This document shows positions 1 through 6,346 of a DNA stretch of 6,390 nucleotides, in pieces. This DNA comes from Bacteroidota bacterium. GTDB lineage: Bacteria > Bacteroidota > Bacteroidia > Bacteroidales > VadinHA17. The notes beneath the pieces were generated by a model, which was not told the DNA's origin, did not search any database, and worked only from the letters and a program-made list of their open reading frames with translations. The position numbers were made by a program, and so were the translations under genes. Every line of letters begins with the position of its first letter. The first letter of the stretch is position 1. The stretch covers positions 1 through 6,390 of the forward strand of contig DAOWNN010000131.1 in NCBI GenBank assembly GCA_030642585.1, given 5' to 3'.

Positions 1-1469
1 AAATCATAGGGAGGACTTCCTCCCTGTGGTTGAGTTCCGAGTAGTAATGATGGAATATTCCCTTCACAAATAGTTTCGGTATTGCTTATAGTTTCAGACG
101 AAAAAATAGTATTGAATAAAAATCCATTCAGGGGCAGTACCAGGCCAGGTTCGGTGCCACCGCGATCACCCGGACCAGGAATTGAAAAACTACATAAAAA
201 ATCAATTCCTTCACCTCCTCCATCAAGAATAGTATCAATATCTGTGATTTCGGTGAAATCTGAGTACCAGATCAATCCTCCGCCTCCTCCACCTCCCGGA
301 CCTGCACAAATTACATTAACAGATCCTCCATCTCCTCCTTTGGCCTCTATATGTAAACTACCAATACCTCCAATATTATCAATACTTACAATGATGGCTC
401 CTCCAGCGCCTCCACCTCCTCCACCTCCAGTTGTGGTAGTATTAACATCCTCCCCATTAGATCTTATGTATACATCCGGATTATTTACAACAATGGAATC
501 TGCCATAAAAATCACAATACCACCACCATTTCCTCCATCTGATGCGGAGCCGCCACCAGATTGGGTTCCGCCACCTCCTCCTCCGCCCATAAAAATACGA
601 TTCTCAGATGCCCAGTTTGCATAGGAAGTAAAACTCCAGCCACCCCTTCCACCAATATCAGGAATATTGAAACAAGCCACAGGCTCCCATCCTCCTGTAC
701 CTCCGGTTCCGAAATTTGCACCTCCTCCTCCACCTGAAAGATTACCATTCCCTCCACCACCACCCTGAAAAATTGCACCGCGTCCTTTTGAATATGTATT
801 GCCTAACAGAGCAGGTCCCGAATCATATGTGGCTGATCCTTCACCTTTACGGGCAGCCTTTAAAGAAGTTGCATCAAAATACCAGTCTTCATAACTTAGG
901 TCCGTATCTGCACAAAGTCCATCCCCATTTTCAGCAAGGGCTCCTTTAAAGCCTTCAGCACTCACGTCAATATCTGCTTCAAGGGTCAGGGTTTTATTTA
1001 TGATAAATGCCAGAACCCCTCCGGTACCGCTGGCCGAGTTCCAGGGATCGCAAGTAAGGCCCGCCCCAACTACCTTTGCTTTATTATAGGCAGGAACCCT
1101 AACTAATTGAACCATACCTTCAATCTCGTACGTAGCAAGCAGATCTGCAGTAAAAGTAATCTGGTTACCACTAATGGCATCAATTAAAAGGAATTCATAT
1201 TTCCCTGCAGTATTTAATTGTTGTGGGAAACCAAAAGTCGAGGCATTTGGATCCGTTATTTCCACTCCTTTCATCTGGATGATCAAAACTGTATCCCCCA
1301 CCTGGAAAGCTGAAACGTCACTCACTGTCACCATGTCTGCAGCATCCACTGATACCACTTTAGTATACTGGTTTTTTACACCATAAATAGAAGTTTGGGA
1401 TTCGCCTGCAAATGGAAGCCCTAGCAGAAAAATAGAAAATAAAATAATTATTGAGTGCTTTTGCAACAA
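1..1469 (-). CDS. Secreted glycine-rich surface protein, N-terminal part (runs off the left edge)
   Basis: The frame is open for 489 codons from a TTG at 1469-1467 to the left edge, with no stop, so the C-terminus is missing. An in-frame TGA lies three codons upstream of the start and the first in-frame ATG is residue 46. Only TTG (1469, or the next one at 1466) keeps the signal peptide: a short QKH basic stretch, a hydrophobic core at residues 7-18 (IIILFSIFLLGL), and likely cleavage near residues 21-25. Residues about 36-128 form a beta-rich N-terminal module (VGDTVLIIQMKG at 57-68, VQLVRVPAY at 120-128) that I recall from large secreted Bacteroidota proteins. Four glycine-rich tracts follow at about 234-261, 294-316, 345-357 and 390-397. 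The last residues (ICEGNIPSLLLG, then GGSPPYD) look like the start of a SprB- or Ig-like repeat. From family knowledge I infer type IX secretion or a gliding-motility-type C-terminal domain further left; this is not visible. The function is probably surface adhesion or a structural role, but is unproven. No Shine-Dalgarno sequence is seen. Confidence 0.85.
   Translation of the reverse strand, partial: MLQKHSIIILFSIFLLGLPFAGESQTSIYGVKNQYTKVVSVDAADMVTVSDVSAFQVGDTVLIIQMKGVEITDPNASTFGFPQQLNTAGKYEFLLIDAISGNQITFTADLLATYEIEGMVQLVRVPAYNKAKVVGAGLTCDPWNSASGTGGVLAFIINKTLTLEADIDVSAEGFKGALAENGDGLCADTDLSYEDWYFDATSLKAARKGEGSATYDSGPALLGNTYSKGRGAIFQGGGGGNGNLSGGGGGANFGTGGTGGWEPVACFNIPDIGGRGGWSFTSYANWASENRIFMGGGGGGGTQSGGGSASDGGNGGGIVIFMADSIVVNNPDVYIRSNGEDVNTTTTGGGGGGGAGGAIIVSIDNIGGIGSLHIEAKGGDGGSVNVICAGPGGGGGGGLIWYSDFTEITDIDTILDGGGEGIDFLCSFSIPGPGDRGGTEPGLVLPLNGFLFNTIFSSETISNTETICEGNIPSLLLGTQPQGGSPPYD
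398..429 (-). repeat. GGN-codon low-complexity tract inside the glycine-rich gene
   Basis: On the coding strand this is a purine-rich run of GGT, GGA and GGC codons, read as seven glycines, one alanine and two more glycines. Similar shorter tracts occur at about 280-302, 523-590 and 688-770. Because they are built from near-identical triplets in frame, slippage would change the length of the glycine linkers without breaking the reading frame. That consequence is inferred; the triplet composition is seen directly. Confidence 0.6.
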
Positions 1470-1500
1470 GGCTAATCAGGTTTTGGGTTTTGCTAAGCAA

Positions 1501-1508
1501 CAAATATA
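1501..1508 (-). promoter_or_regulatory. Candidate -7 promoter element for the glycine-rich protein gene
   Basis: The minus strand reads TATATTTG, an exact match to the Bacteroidota -7 consensus TAnnTTTG. It lies 31 bases upstream of the TTG start, leaving room for a leader of about 25 bases and supporting that start. No good TTTG or TTG -33 element is found at the usual 19-21 base spacing, so the promoter is only half supported. AT-rich sequence raises the chance of a random match. Confidence 0.45.
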
Positions 1509-1661
1509 AATAATATTACTAAAACCATGCAGTTAAACTTCAATAGAATATTTTTTAATTTTTCTTGCAGGAACAGGAGTACAAGGGTTGGGGAAACAAA
1601 TTTTCATTCAACATTCAACATCCTGAAAAACGATCCCAGAGGAAAAGTTTCACGAAGGTCC

Positions 1662-1679
1662 CTGTCTGCCGATAGACAG
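1662..1679. repeat. Perfect 6-bp inverted repeat (hairpin)
   Basis: CTGTCT at 1662-1667 pairs perfectly with AGACAG at 1674-1679 around the loop GCCGAT, and a G-T wobble can extend the stem. The sequence starts with CCTGTCTGC, resembling the CCTGCCTGC start of the elements at 1760 and 6347. It is therefore probably a diverged member of the same intergenic repeat family. No T-run follows, so it is not a typical terminator. Confidence 0.5.
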
Positions 1680-1701
1680 ATTAGTGGTAAAAAAGAAGAT
1701 A

Positions 1702-1738
1702 GCCACTAAGACACAAAGTCACCAGGAAACACTAAGAA
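1702..1738. repeat. CACTAAG-type degenerate repeat
   Basis: The octamer CACTAAGA occurs twice, 26 bases apart, with a related ACAAAGTCAC between. A loosely complementary GTTAGTGACTC follows at about 1779-1789. Strings of CACTAAG/ACACAAAG type are, from memory, common intergenic debris in environmental Bacteroidota genomes. Copy number in this genome cannot be judged from one window. Confidence 0.4.
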
Positions 1739-1746
1739 TATAAAAT

Positions 1747-1781
1747 AACCTGGTTAATCCCTGCCTGCTTGCAGCCAGGTT
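1747..1781. repeat. Nested, mutually exclusive inverted repeats
   Basis: Two hairpins share the same right arm. The outer one pairs AACCTGG (1747-1753) with CCAGGTT (1775-1781). The inner one, 1760-1779, pairs CCTG and CTGC with GCAG and CAGG, with a single C-C mismatch and a TT loop. They cannot form together because both need CCAGG at 1775-1779. The left part, CCTGCCTGCT at 1760-1769, is identical to 6347-6356 at the other end of the window, marking a dispersed element. On the minus strand no T-run follows, so a Rho-independent terminator is not supported. Confidence 0.55.
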
Positions 1782-1886
1782 AGTGACTCGGAGACAAAAA
1801 TATGAGAAACTCCCTACAACTCTCTTTGTCAAAGCGCAGCATGATTATTAATATATTCAAGTAGTTATCTTAGAATACCAGCAGGC

Positions 1887-1902
1887 TTGAAATGGATTTC
1901 AA
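1887..1902. repeat. Short AT-rich inverted repeat downstream of the kinase gene
   Basis: TTGAAAT at 1887-1893 is the exact reverse complement of ATTTCAA at 1896-1902, with only two bases between. It lies about 40 bases beyond the kinase stop codon on the transcribed strand. A role in transcript end formation is possible, but the stem is AT-rich, the loop is too small, and no T-run follows in the minus direction. A chance palindrome in AT-rich DNA is equally likely. Confidence 0.3.
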
Positions 1903-1940
1903 ATTGAAAATTTAGACCAATTCGGGATTTAACAGCTTTT

Positions 1941-4900
1941 TTATCCATCAGACTCAGGGAGCTCAATAATAAACTTAGTTCCTTTCCCAATATTGGTTTT
2001 GTAAGATATAGTGCCGCCAGCATCATTAATTATCTTCCTGACAATTGCCAGCCCAAGTCCCATTCCACTACTTTTGGTTGTGAAATATGGCTCAAATAGT
2101 TTATCTCCCATATCTTCCGATACTCCCTCACCATTATCTTCAATACTAATGATGACACGTTTTTCTTTTATGGTAAGCTCAATATTGATTTCAGGGTTTC
2201 GCTCAGGAGGAACAGACTGTATTGCATTTTTTATCAAATTAGTAAAAACCCTTCCAAGTTGCTTATCATCAGCAAAAACATTCACATTTGCATTATTTCT
2301 AAAATCTACATTAAATGTCAGATTCTCATCGTTTGAAAATAGCATCACCAGGTTATTAATAAGAGCAATCATATCTACAATCGAATTTCTAGCCTGTGGC
2401 ATTTCAGCAAAATTCGAAAAAGCAGAGGCAATAGACGACAAATTATCAATCTGCTCAATCAATGATTTTGATATTTTTTTCAGCTGCACATCCCAATCCG
2501 GAGCATTGTCTTCCCATGACTTCTGGAGTTGTTGAATACTTAACTTCATCGGGGTGAGAGGGTTTTTAATTTCATGTGCAATCTGTCTTGCCATTTCTCT
2601 CCATGCACTTTCTCTTTCTGATTTAGCAAGGGCTTCAACATTCCTTGCCAGTTCATCAATCATCCTGTTATATTCATTCACCAGGCTTCCAATCTCGTCC
2701 TTTCCCTGGTAATAAATAGGCTCACTTTTCTTACCAAGTTTTAATTCTCCAATTTTTCGCTGAATAAGCCGTAAGGGTGTAGTTATTTGGTTGGATATAA
2801 CCACTGCCAGGATAAGTGAAATAAGGATCATAACCATTGAAAAATTAATAATGGCTACAACCAGATTTGAAATTTCTGTTTTCAATGAGTTATGGCGTGT
2901 GAAGTATGGTAAATTCAGGTACGCAAGCAACTGATTATCATGATTTATAAATGGAACATATGCTGACAAATAATTTAGATCTCCAATTGATTCTTCCTGT
3001 ACAAATTCAGCTTTATTGTTAACATCAAGTTCCCTAAAAGCTTGATAATCCATTTTCCTGCCCGTCAACCCCCTGTTCAGTACTTCCTGCCTGGATGTGG
3101 CAAGAATATTACCTTCCGGATCATATAAATTAATGTCAGAAAAAAACACATTTGAAAATTTGATCAATAGTTCATCAAGGCTTCCATATTGATCAGTATG
3201 CCAATCCCTGGTTAATTCCGGTTCAAAACCAAGTTTATGGTCTATTTCCACATATACTGATTGAATCTTTTCAGACAATATCTCAAATTGCTGAGTCCTG
3301 TATTGACGAATACTAAAAAATATAGTTGCTATACCAATAAAAATTAATGAAAAGAACAGAATAGAGATCATCCACAACTGTATCTTATATTTCAATAAGG
3401 AAGACTTTCTATGAATCCTCATAGGAAGAGAGGCAAGTAAAAAAATCAGGTTAGAGATTATAAAAAGAAAAACAAATAAATAGGAAAAAGAAATAAGCAA
3501 ATTTGAGAGTTTAATTTCTTGCTGACTCACAACTACAACTAAATCCGGAGAGGCAAAATAGGCAAGATGGTCAAAACCATCGGCATTATAGTTTATGAAA
3601 TCTGCTCCTTCAACCTGGATAAACATTTCACTCAGATTGTACTTATAATCTCCAGATTGAATTACTAGTTTCCCGTTTTCATACTTGGCATAAGAATACT
3701 CATCTTTGGCTGACAATTTTGTTTGTGATTTGTCAAGCAGCAATTCGGGATATCCGAGTTGCCTCAATACCGGACGGGAATACAATTCAAGAAACAAACC
3801 ATTCAGAAGGCTGTCTATTTTCCTTTCAAAGAAAAAAGAACCAAAATAGCTGGTGTTGCTTGTTCCAAGATTCAACAAAGAAAATCCTTCTGTTGCTAAA
3901 GGAGTTCCATATTCCCCCACCAAATCCTCAAAGAAAAGAAAACATGATTCCTCAATCTCATCCTCCACTATCAGGTTTGAGTTAGGATTACAAAGAGTAA
4001 CATACAAATCATAATTTTCCCAGTAACTATTAAAGAGATTCTTTCTCAAATGATCAAATATTCTTTCTGCAGCCTGGTCAGAAAAGTTGTCAACGCTCAT
4101 AGAATTCCTCAATCCTTCATCATAATTCAATCTTCTTGCAATACTCCCAAACTTTAGTTCAGCTACCGGATCGCGTTCAACACTTAGATTAACTGCCAGC
4201 AGTTCCCTGTTCTTATTCTCCTTTACTTCAGTATTTAATACTATTATCAGAGTGGAATAAACACCAAAAAGAATAGCAAAAAATACAAGTGCAGCATAAG
4301 AAAAACCCGGCGATAATTTATAAATTACATAGCCCAGTAAAATATACAGTGCAAGGCTGTAGAAATCAATTTTAGATGGTAACAAGAATTGAAACAGTAT
4401 GAGAAAAATAATTGACCCCCCCCATGTAAGCATTAAGTCTTTCCTTTTTAATTGGGGCTTTAGAGTATTTATCAATTTATACAAGTACAAGCCGAATGAA
4501 ATAAATAACAGAACTATGGATAAAAATCCAATCAGGCTCAGATAAGAAATTTTCAGAATCTTATAAGGCTCAAATAAAATGTTTGAATCCATCAACAAGT
4601 TCTGAAACAAATAAACAATCAAACTGAAAAATGCTGCAGCAAAAAGAAACCCAAATAAGCTAATAAGCCTGCGTGTTAAATTGCTTTTTGTAATCAGAAA
4701 CTTCTTGAATCTGAAGTCCTGGTAGAAGTTATAAAATACGAAAAATATAAATACTGAATGTATCAGGAGATGTCCGAGTGAAGAACAGGAATTGGACATT
4801 GCAAAATGATAAGGAGAGAATAAATCAAGATCAAAAAAGTCGTAAGGAACTTTGAAATAGAATATTATAAAATTAAGTCCGAGTAAAACCAGCATTGAAA

Positions 4901-5630
4901 TAAATATTACCCAATTAACCGGATATATTTCTCTCAGGGATTTGACGAGAGCCCTGAGAAAAAGAAGAAAACTCAGTAAACCAAGGGAATAAAAAAGTGC
5001 TGCAATAGGAAATCCAGCTGACTTACAATCATCCGGGAAAAAAAGTGAACATAAGAAACCCTCATCAATGCTCATAATTTCCCGGGCACCTTCTACAGGA
5101 ATAGCCGAAATTCCCAGGCATGGAGGGATATGAAAATGTTTGTGGAATTTGTTTTGCAAAAAATCATTCTCATACGCAAATTCATGTTTTAATAGGATTA
5201 AGCCTGACAAATAGCTCCCGGGCTCCAATTCCCTGTTCTGATAAACATACCAGGCACTTCCAAGGAAAATCACACCTCCCTCCAGCTTCAATTTAGGAAG
5301 GAGATTTTCTACCTGAATATTCTTATCAGACCAATATCTGAGTGTGTCATGCGAGAAAAATAATACCTCAAAACCCTGCTGCTCTATGCGTCTTTTTCTG
5401 CCTTTATTATTCAAAAAACCGTAATCCTGACCTTTAATTTCAATGTCCCTGCTTATCTCATCCAGAATATCAGACAAGCTATGCTGCTTCTTATCTAATG
5501 ACTTCTGAAACCTTGCAGCAACTTTTTCCTCACTCTGAAATTGCAAGTTAAGCCTATCAAAACTTACTCCCAGGAGTAAAAAGATAAGTGTAAGAATAAT
5601 TATAGGTATGGGTCGAAAACTTCGGATCAA
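1941..5630 (-). CDS. Large NtrY-like membrane sensor histidine kinase with three extracytoplasmic regions
   Basis: This 1229-residue inner-membrane sensor kinase should autophosphorylate and pass phosphate to a response regulator that is not in the window. Predicted membrane segments: about 8-24, 207-228, 239-258, 285-302, 322-343, 362-385, 401-417, 422-437, 441-465, 709-735, 751-773 and 921-945. Basic loops at 229-238, 303-321, 386-400 and 736-750 fall on the cytoplasmic side, so a twelve-segment topology is self-consistent. It leaves residues 25-206, 466-705 and 774-920 outside; the last looks Cache/PAS-like (NLYDPEGNILATS at 834-846). HAMP spans about 945-1000. HisKA carries the phospho-accepting His1019 in AHEIKNPLTP, an NtrY-like H-box. 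The ATPase domain has N1135 (NLIKNA), D1165 in DNGEGV, FEPYFTTK (1179-1186) and GMGLGLA (1189-1195), so it looks active. No receiver domain is present. The start is TTG at 5630; an in-frame TGA lies five codons upstream (5648-5646) with no ATG between. The ligand is unknown, and ntrY orthology is not claimed. Confidence 0.95.
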   Translation of the reverse strand: MIRSFRPIPIIILTLIFLLLGVSFDRLNLQFQSEEKVAARFQKSLDKKQHSLSDILDEISRDIEIKGQDYGFLNNKGRKRRIEQQGFEVLFFSHDTLRYWSDKNIQVENLLPKLKLEGGVIFLGSAWYVYQNRELEPGSYLSGLILLKHEFAYENDFLQNKFHKHFHIPPCLGISAIPVEGAREIMSIDEGFLCSLFFPDDCKSAGFPIAALFYSLGLLSFLLFLRALVKSLREIYPVNWVIFISMLVLLGLNFIIFYFKVPYDFFDLDLFSPYHFAMSNSCSSLGHLLIHSVFIFFVFYNFYQDFRFKKFLITKSNLTRRLISLFGFLFAAAFFSLIVYLFQNLLMDSNILFEPYKILKISYLSLIGFLSIVLLFISFGLYLYKLINTLKPQLKRKDLMLTWGGSIIFLILFQFLLPSKIDFYSLALYILLGYVIYKLSPGFSYAALVFFAILFGVYSTLIIVLNTEVKENKNRELLAVNLSVERDPVAELKFGSIARRLNYDEGLRNSMSVDNFSDQAAERIFDHLRKNLFNSYWENYDLYVTLCNPNSNLIVEDEIEESCFLFFEDLVGEYGTPLATEGFSLLNLGTSNTSYFGSFFFERKIDSLLNGLFLELYSRPVLRQLGYPELLLDKSQTKLSAKDEYSYAKYENGKLVIQSGDYKYNLSEMFIQVEGADFINYNADGFDHLAYFASPDLVVVVSQQEIKLSNLLISFSYLFVFLFIISNLIFLLASLPMRIHRKSSLLKYKIQLWMISILFFSLIFIGIATIFFSIRQYRTQQFEILSEKIQSVYVEIDHKLGFEPELTRDWHTDQYGSLDELLIKFSNVFFSDINLYDPEGNILATSRQEVLNRGLTGRKMDYQAFRELDVNNKAEFVQEESIGDLNYLSAYVPFINHDNQLLAYLNLPYFTRHNSLKTEISNLVVAIINFSMVMILISLILAVVISNQITTPLRLIQRKIGELKLGKKSEPIYYQGKDEIGSLVNEYNRMIDELARNVEALAKSERESAWREMARQIAHEIKNPLTPMKLSIQQLQKSWEDNAPDWDVQLKKISKSLIEQIDNLSSIASAFSNFAEMPQARNSIVDMIALINNLVMLFSNDENLTFNVDFRNNANVNVFADDKQLGRVFTNLIKNAIQSVPPERNPEINIELTIKEKRVIISIEDNGEGVSEDMGDKLFEPYFTTKSSGMGLGLAIVRKIINDAGGTISYKTNIGKGTKFIIELPESDG
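4416..4423 (-). repeat. G8 homopolymer tract inside the kinase gene
   Basis: Eight consecutive C on the plus strand give eight G on the coding strand, spanning Trp403-Gly404-Gly405 within the seventh predicted membrane segment. In an AT-rich gene this is the sort of tract that can slip. A one-base change would shift the frame early and remove the second and third sensory regions and the whole kinase core. The frame is intact as given. Confidence 0.7.
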
Positions 5631-5722
5631 TGGAATGTATTTATTTCAATTACCAACTATCCTTAAAAATTTATGAATTCCAGGAATAGTACAGGCTAAA
5701 TTAATCAATATTCGTATCATAT

Positions 5723-6196
5723 TCAACCATGATGATAGGGTTCCCCTCTAATAATTGAAAAAGCCCGGTAAATTTGCTCCAGTATTATCAGTCTAACTAA
5801 TTGGTGAGGAAATGTCATCCTTGAGAGACTTACTTTGAAATTTGCTCTTTTCATAACATCTTCAGAAAAGCCATAAGGACCACCAACTGCCAGTACCAGA
5901 TGTTTTACTCCTGAGATCATAAAGTTTTGAAGAAACCCTGCAAATTTTAGTGAACTGTATTCCTTCCCCTGTTCATCAAAAAGGACAAGAATATCGGAGG
6001 GTTTAATTGATTTAAGCAGAAGCGTTCCTTCTGTGTTTTTATGCTCAATTTCTGTACGTTTAATGTTTCTCTTCACATCGGGAAAAACTTTCGTCTGAAA
6101 CGGAACATAATGGGATATCCGTTCCTGATACAAGAGTATCCCTTGCCTCAGGTATTCTTTATCTGTCTTTCCAATCAGGAAAAAGGAAATCCTCAT
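5723..6196 (-). CDS. rlmH: 23S rRNA (pseudouridine1915-N3)-methyltransferase RlmH
   Basis: RlmH is a cytoplasmic SPOUT-class enzyme that uses S-adenosylmethionine to methylate N3 of pseudouridine 1915 in helix 69 of 23S rRNA, acting on assembled 70S ribosomes. The 157-residue product matches the family's usual length (E. coli about 155). Hallmarks are LAVGGPYGF (102-110), the glycine-rich cofactor loop of the trefoil knot; FPHQLVRLIILEQIYRAFSI (129-148), the conserved helix; and the C-terminal PYHHG, corresponding to the family's PYHR/PYHH ending needed for catalysis. The N-terminus MRISFFLIGKT fits the usual first beta strand, supporting the ATG at 6196. No Shine-Dalgarno sequence precedes it, as is usual in this phylum. 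A consensus promoter lies just upstream. The kinase gene follows 92 bases downstream on the same strand and may be co-transcribed. Nothing appears truncated or missing. Confidence 0.97.
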   Translation of the reverse strand: MRISFFLIGKTDKEYLRQGILLYQERISHYVPFQTKVFPDVKRNIKRTEIEHKNTEGTLLLKSIKPSDILVLFDEQGKEYSSLKFAGFLQNFMISGVKHLVLAVGGPYGFSEDVMKRANFKVSLSRMTFPHQLVRLIILEQIYRAFSIIRGEPYHHG

Positions 6197-6236
6197 ACTT
6201 AATGTTTTTAAAATATTTGCAGAAAATAAATTAAGT

Positions 6237-6269
6237 CAAAATTAGTAGAATTTCTCAAGATGGCCCAAA
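6237..6269 (-). promoter_or_regulatory. Bacteroidota-type promoter for rlmH
   Basis: On the minus strand TTTG (6266-6269) is followed after exactly 21 bases by TAATTTTG (6237-6244). This matches the Bacteroidota primary sigma factor consensus TTTG-N19-21-TAnnTTTG. The -7 element ends 40 bases before the rlmH ATG, giving a leader of roughly 33-36 bases. Both boxes and the spacing agree, so this is the best-supported promoter in the window. It may also drive the kinase gene. Confidence 0.7.
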
Positions 6270-6346
6270 CAATAAACTAAGGTGAGTTCGATGTAAGAAA
6301 AACCATAGCTTTTAATAACATCCAGATAATCAATAAGCCCTGGCTT

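Larger units (their letters stand above)
1470..1940. other. Intergenic region with degenerate repeats, no credible gene
   Basis: This 471-base gap separates the end of the kinase gene from the start of the glycine-rich gene. Neither strand holds a convincing reading frame; a 60-codon frame at 1527-1709 (plus) has low-complexity, repeat-derived content and no family resemblance. The gap contains a hairpin at 1662-1679, a CACTAAG-type repeat near 1702-1738, nested inverted repeats at 1747-1781, a small palindrome CTTTG-T-CAAAG at 1824-1834, and an AT-rich inverted repeat at 1887-1902. No hairpin followed by a clear T-run is present on the minus strand, so transcription may end here by another mechanism or read through. 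Confidence 0.7.

Noticed and set aside
82..624. Plus-strand proline-rich frame of 180 codons
   Set aside because: Its PPPPP runs are the reverse-strand shadow of the GGN codons of the secreted protein; the minus frame has a signal peptide and recognisable modules across the whole span.
512..778. Minus-strand 88-codon frame within the glycine-rich gene
   Set aside because: It is a different frame of the same strand reading GGN repeats as Val and Glu; no family resemblance, and it lies fully inside the well-supported frame.
716..1386. Two plus-strand frames (716-949 and 1174-1386)
   Set aside because: Both are antisense to the secreted protein, low in complexity or without any recognisable motif, and lack a promoter.
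1527..1709. Plus-strand 60-codon frame in the intergenic gap
   Set aside because: Its C-terminal half is a translation of the intergenic repeats, with no ribosome-binding site and no protein family resemblance.
1700..1800. CRISPR array
   Set aside because: The repeats are degenerate, only two short copies of one octamer occur, spacing is irregular, and no cas gene is present.
1747..1902. Rho-independent terminator for the kinase transcript
   Set aside because: Several hairpins exist, but none is followed by a T-run on the minus strand, so a terminator call is not supported.
2011..2535. Plus-strand 174-codon frame
   Set aside because: It lies antisense to the HisKA and ATPase domains of the kinase, whose catalytic motifs are intact in the other strand.
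3719..3985. Plus-strand 88-codon frame
   Set aside because: Antisense to the second extracytoplasmic region of the kinase; no motif or promoter of its own.
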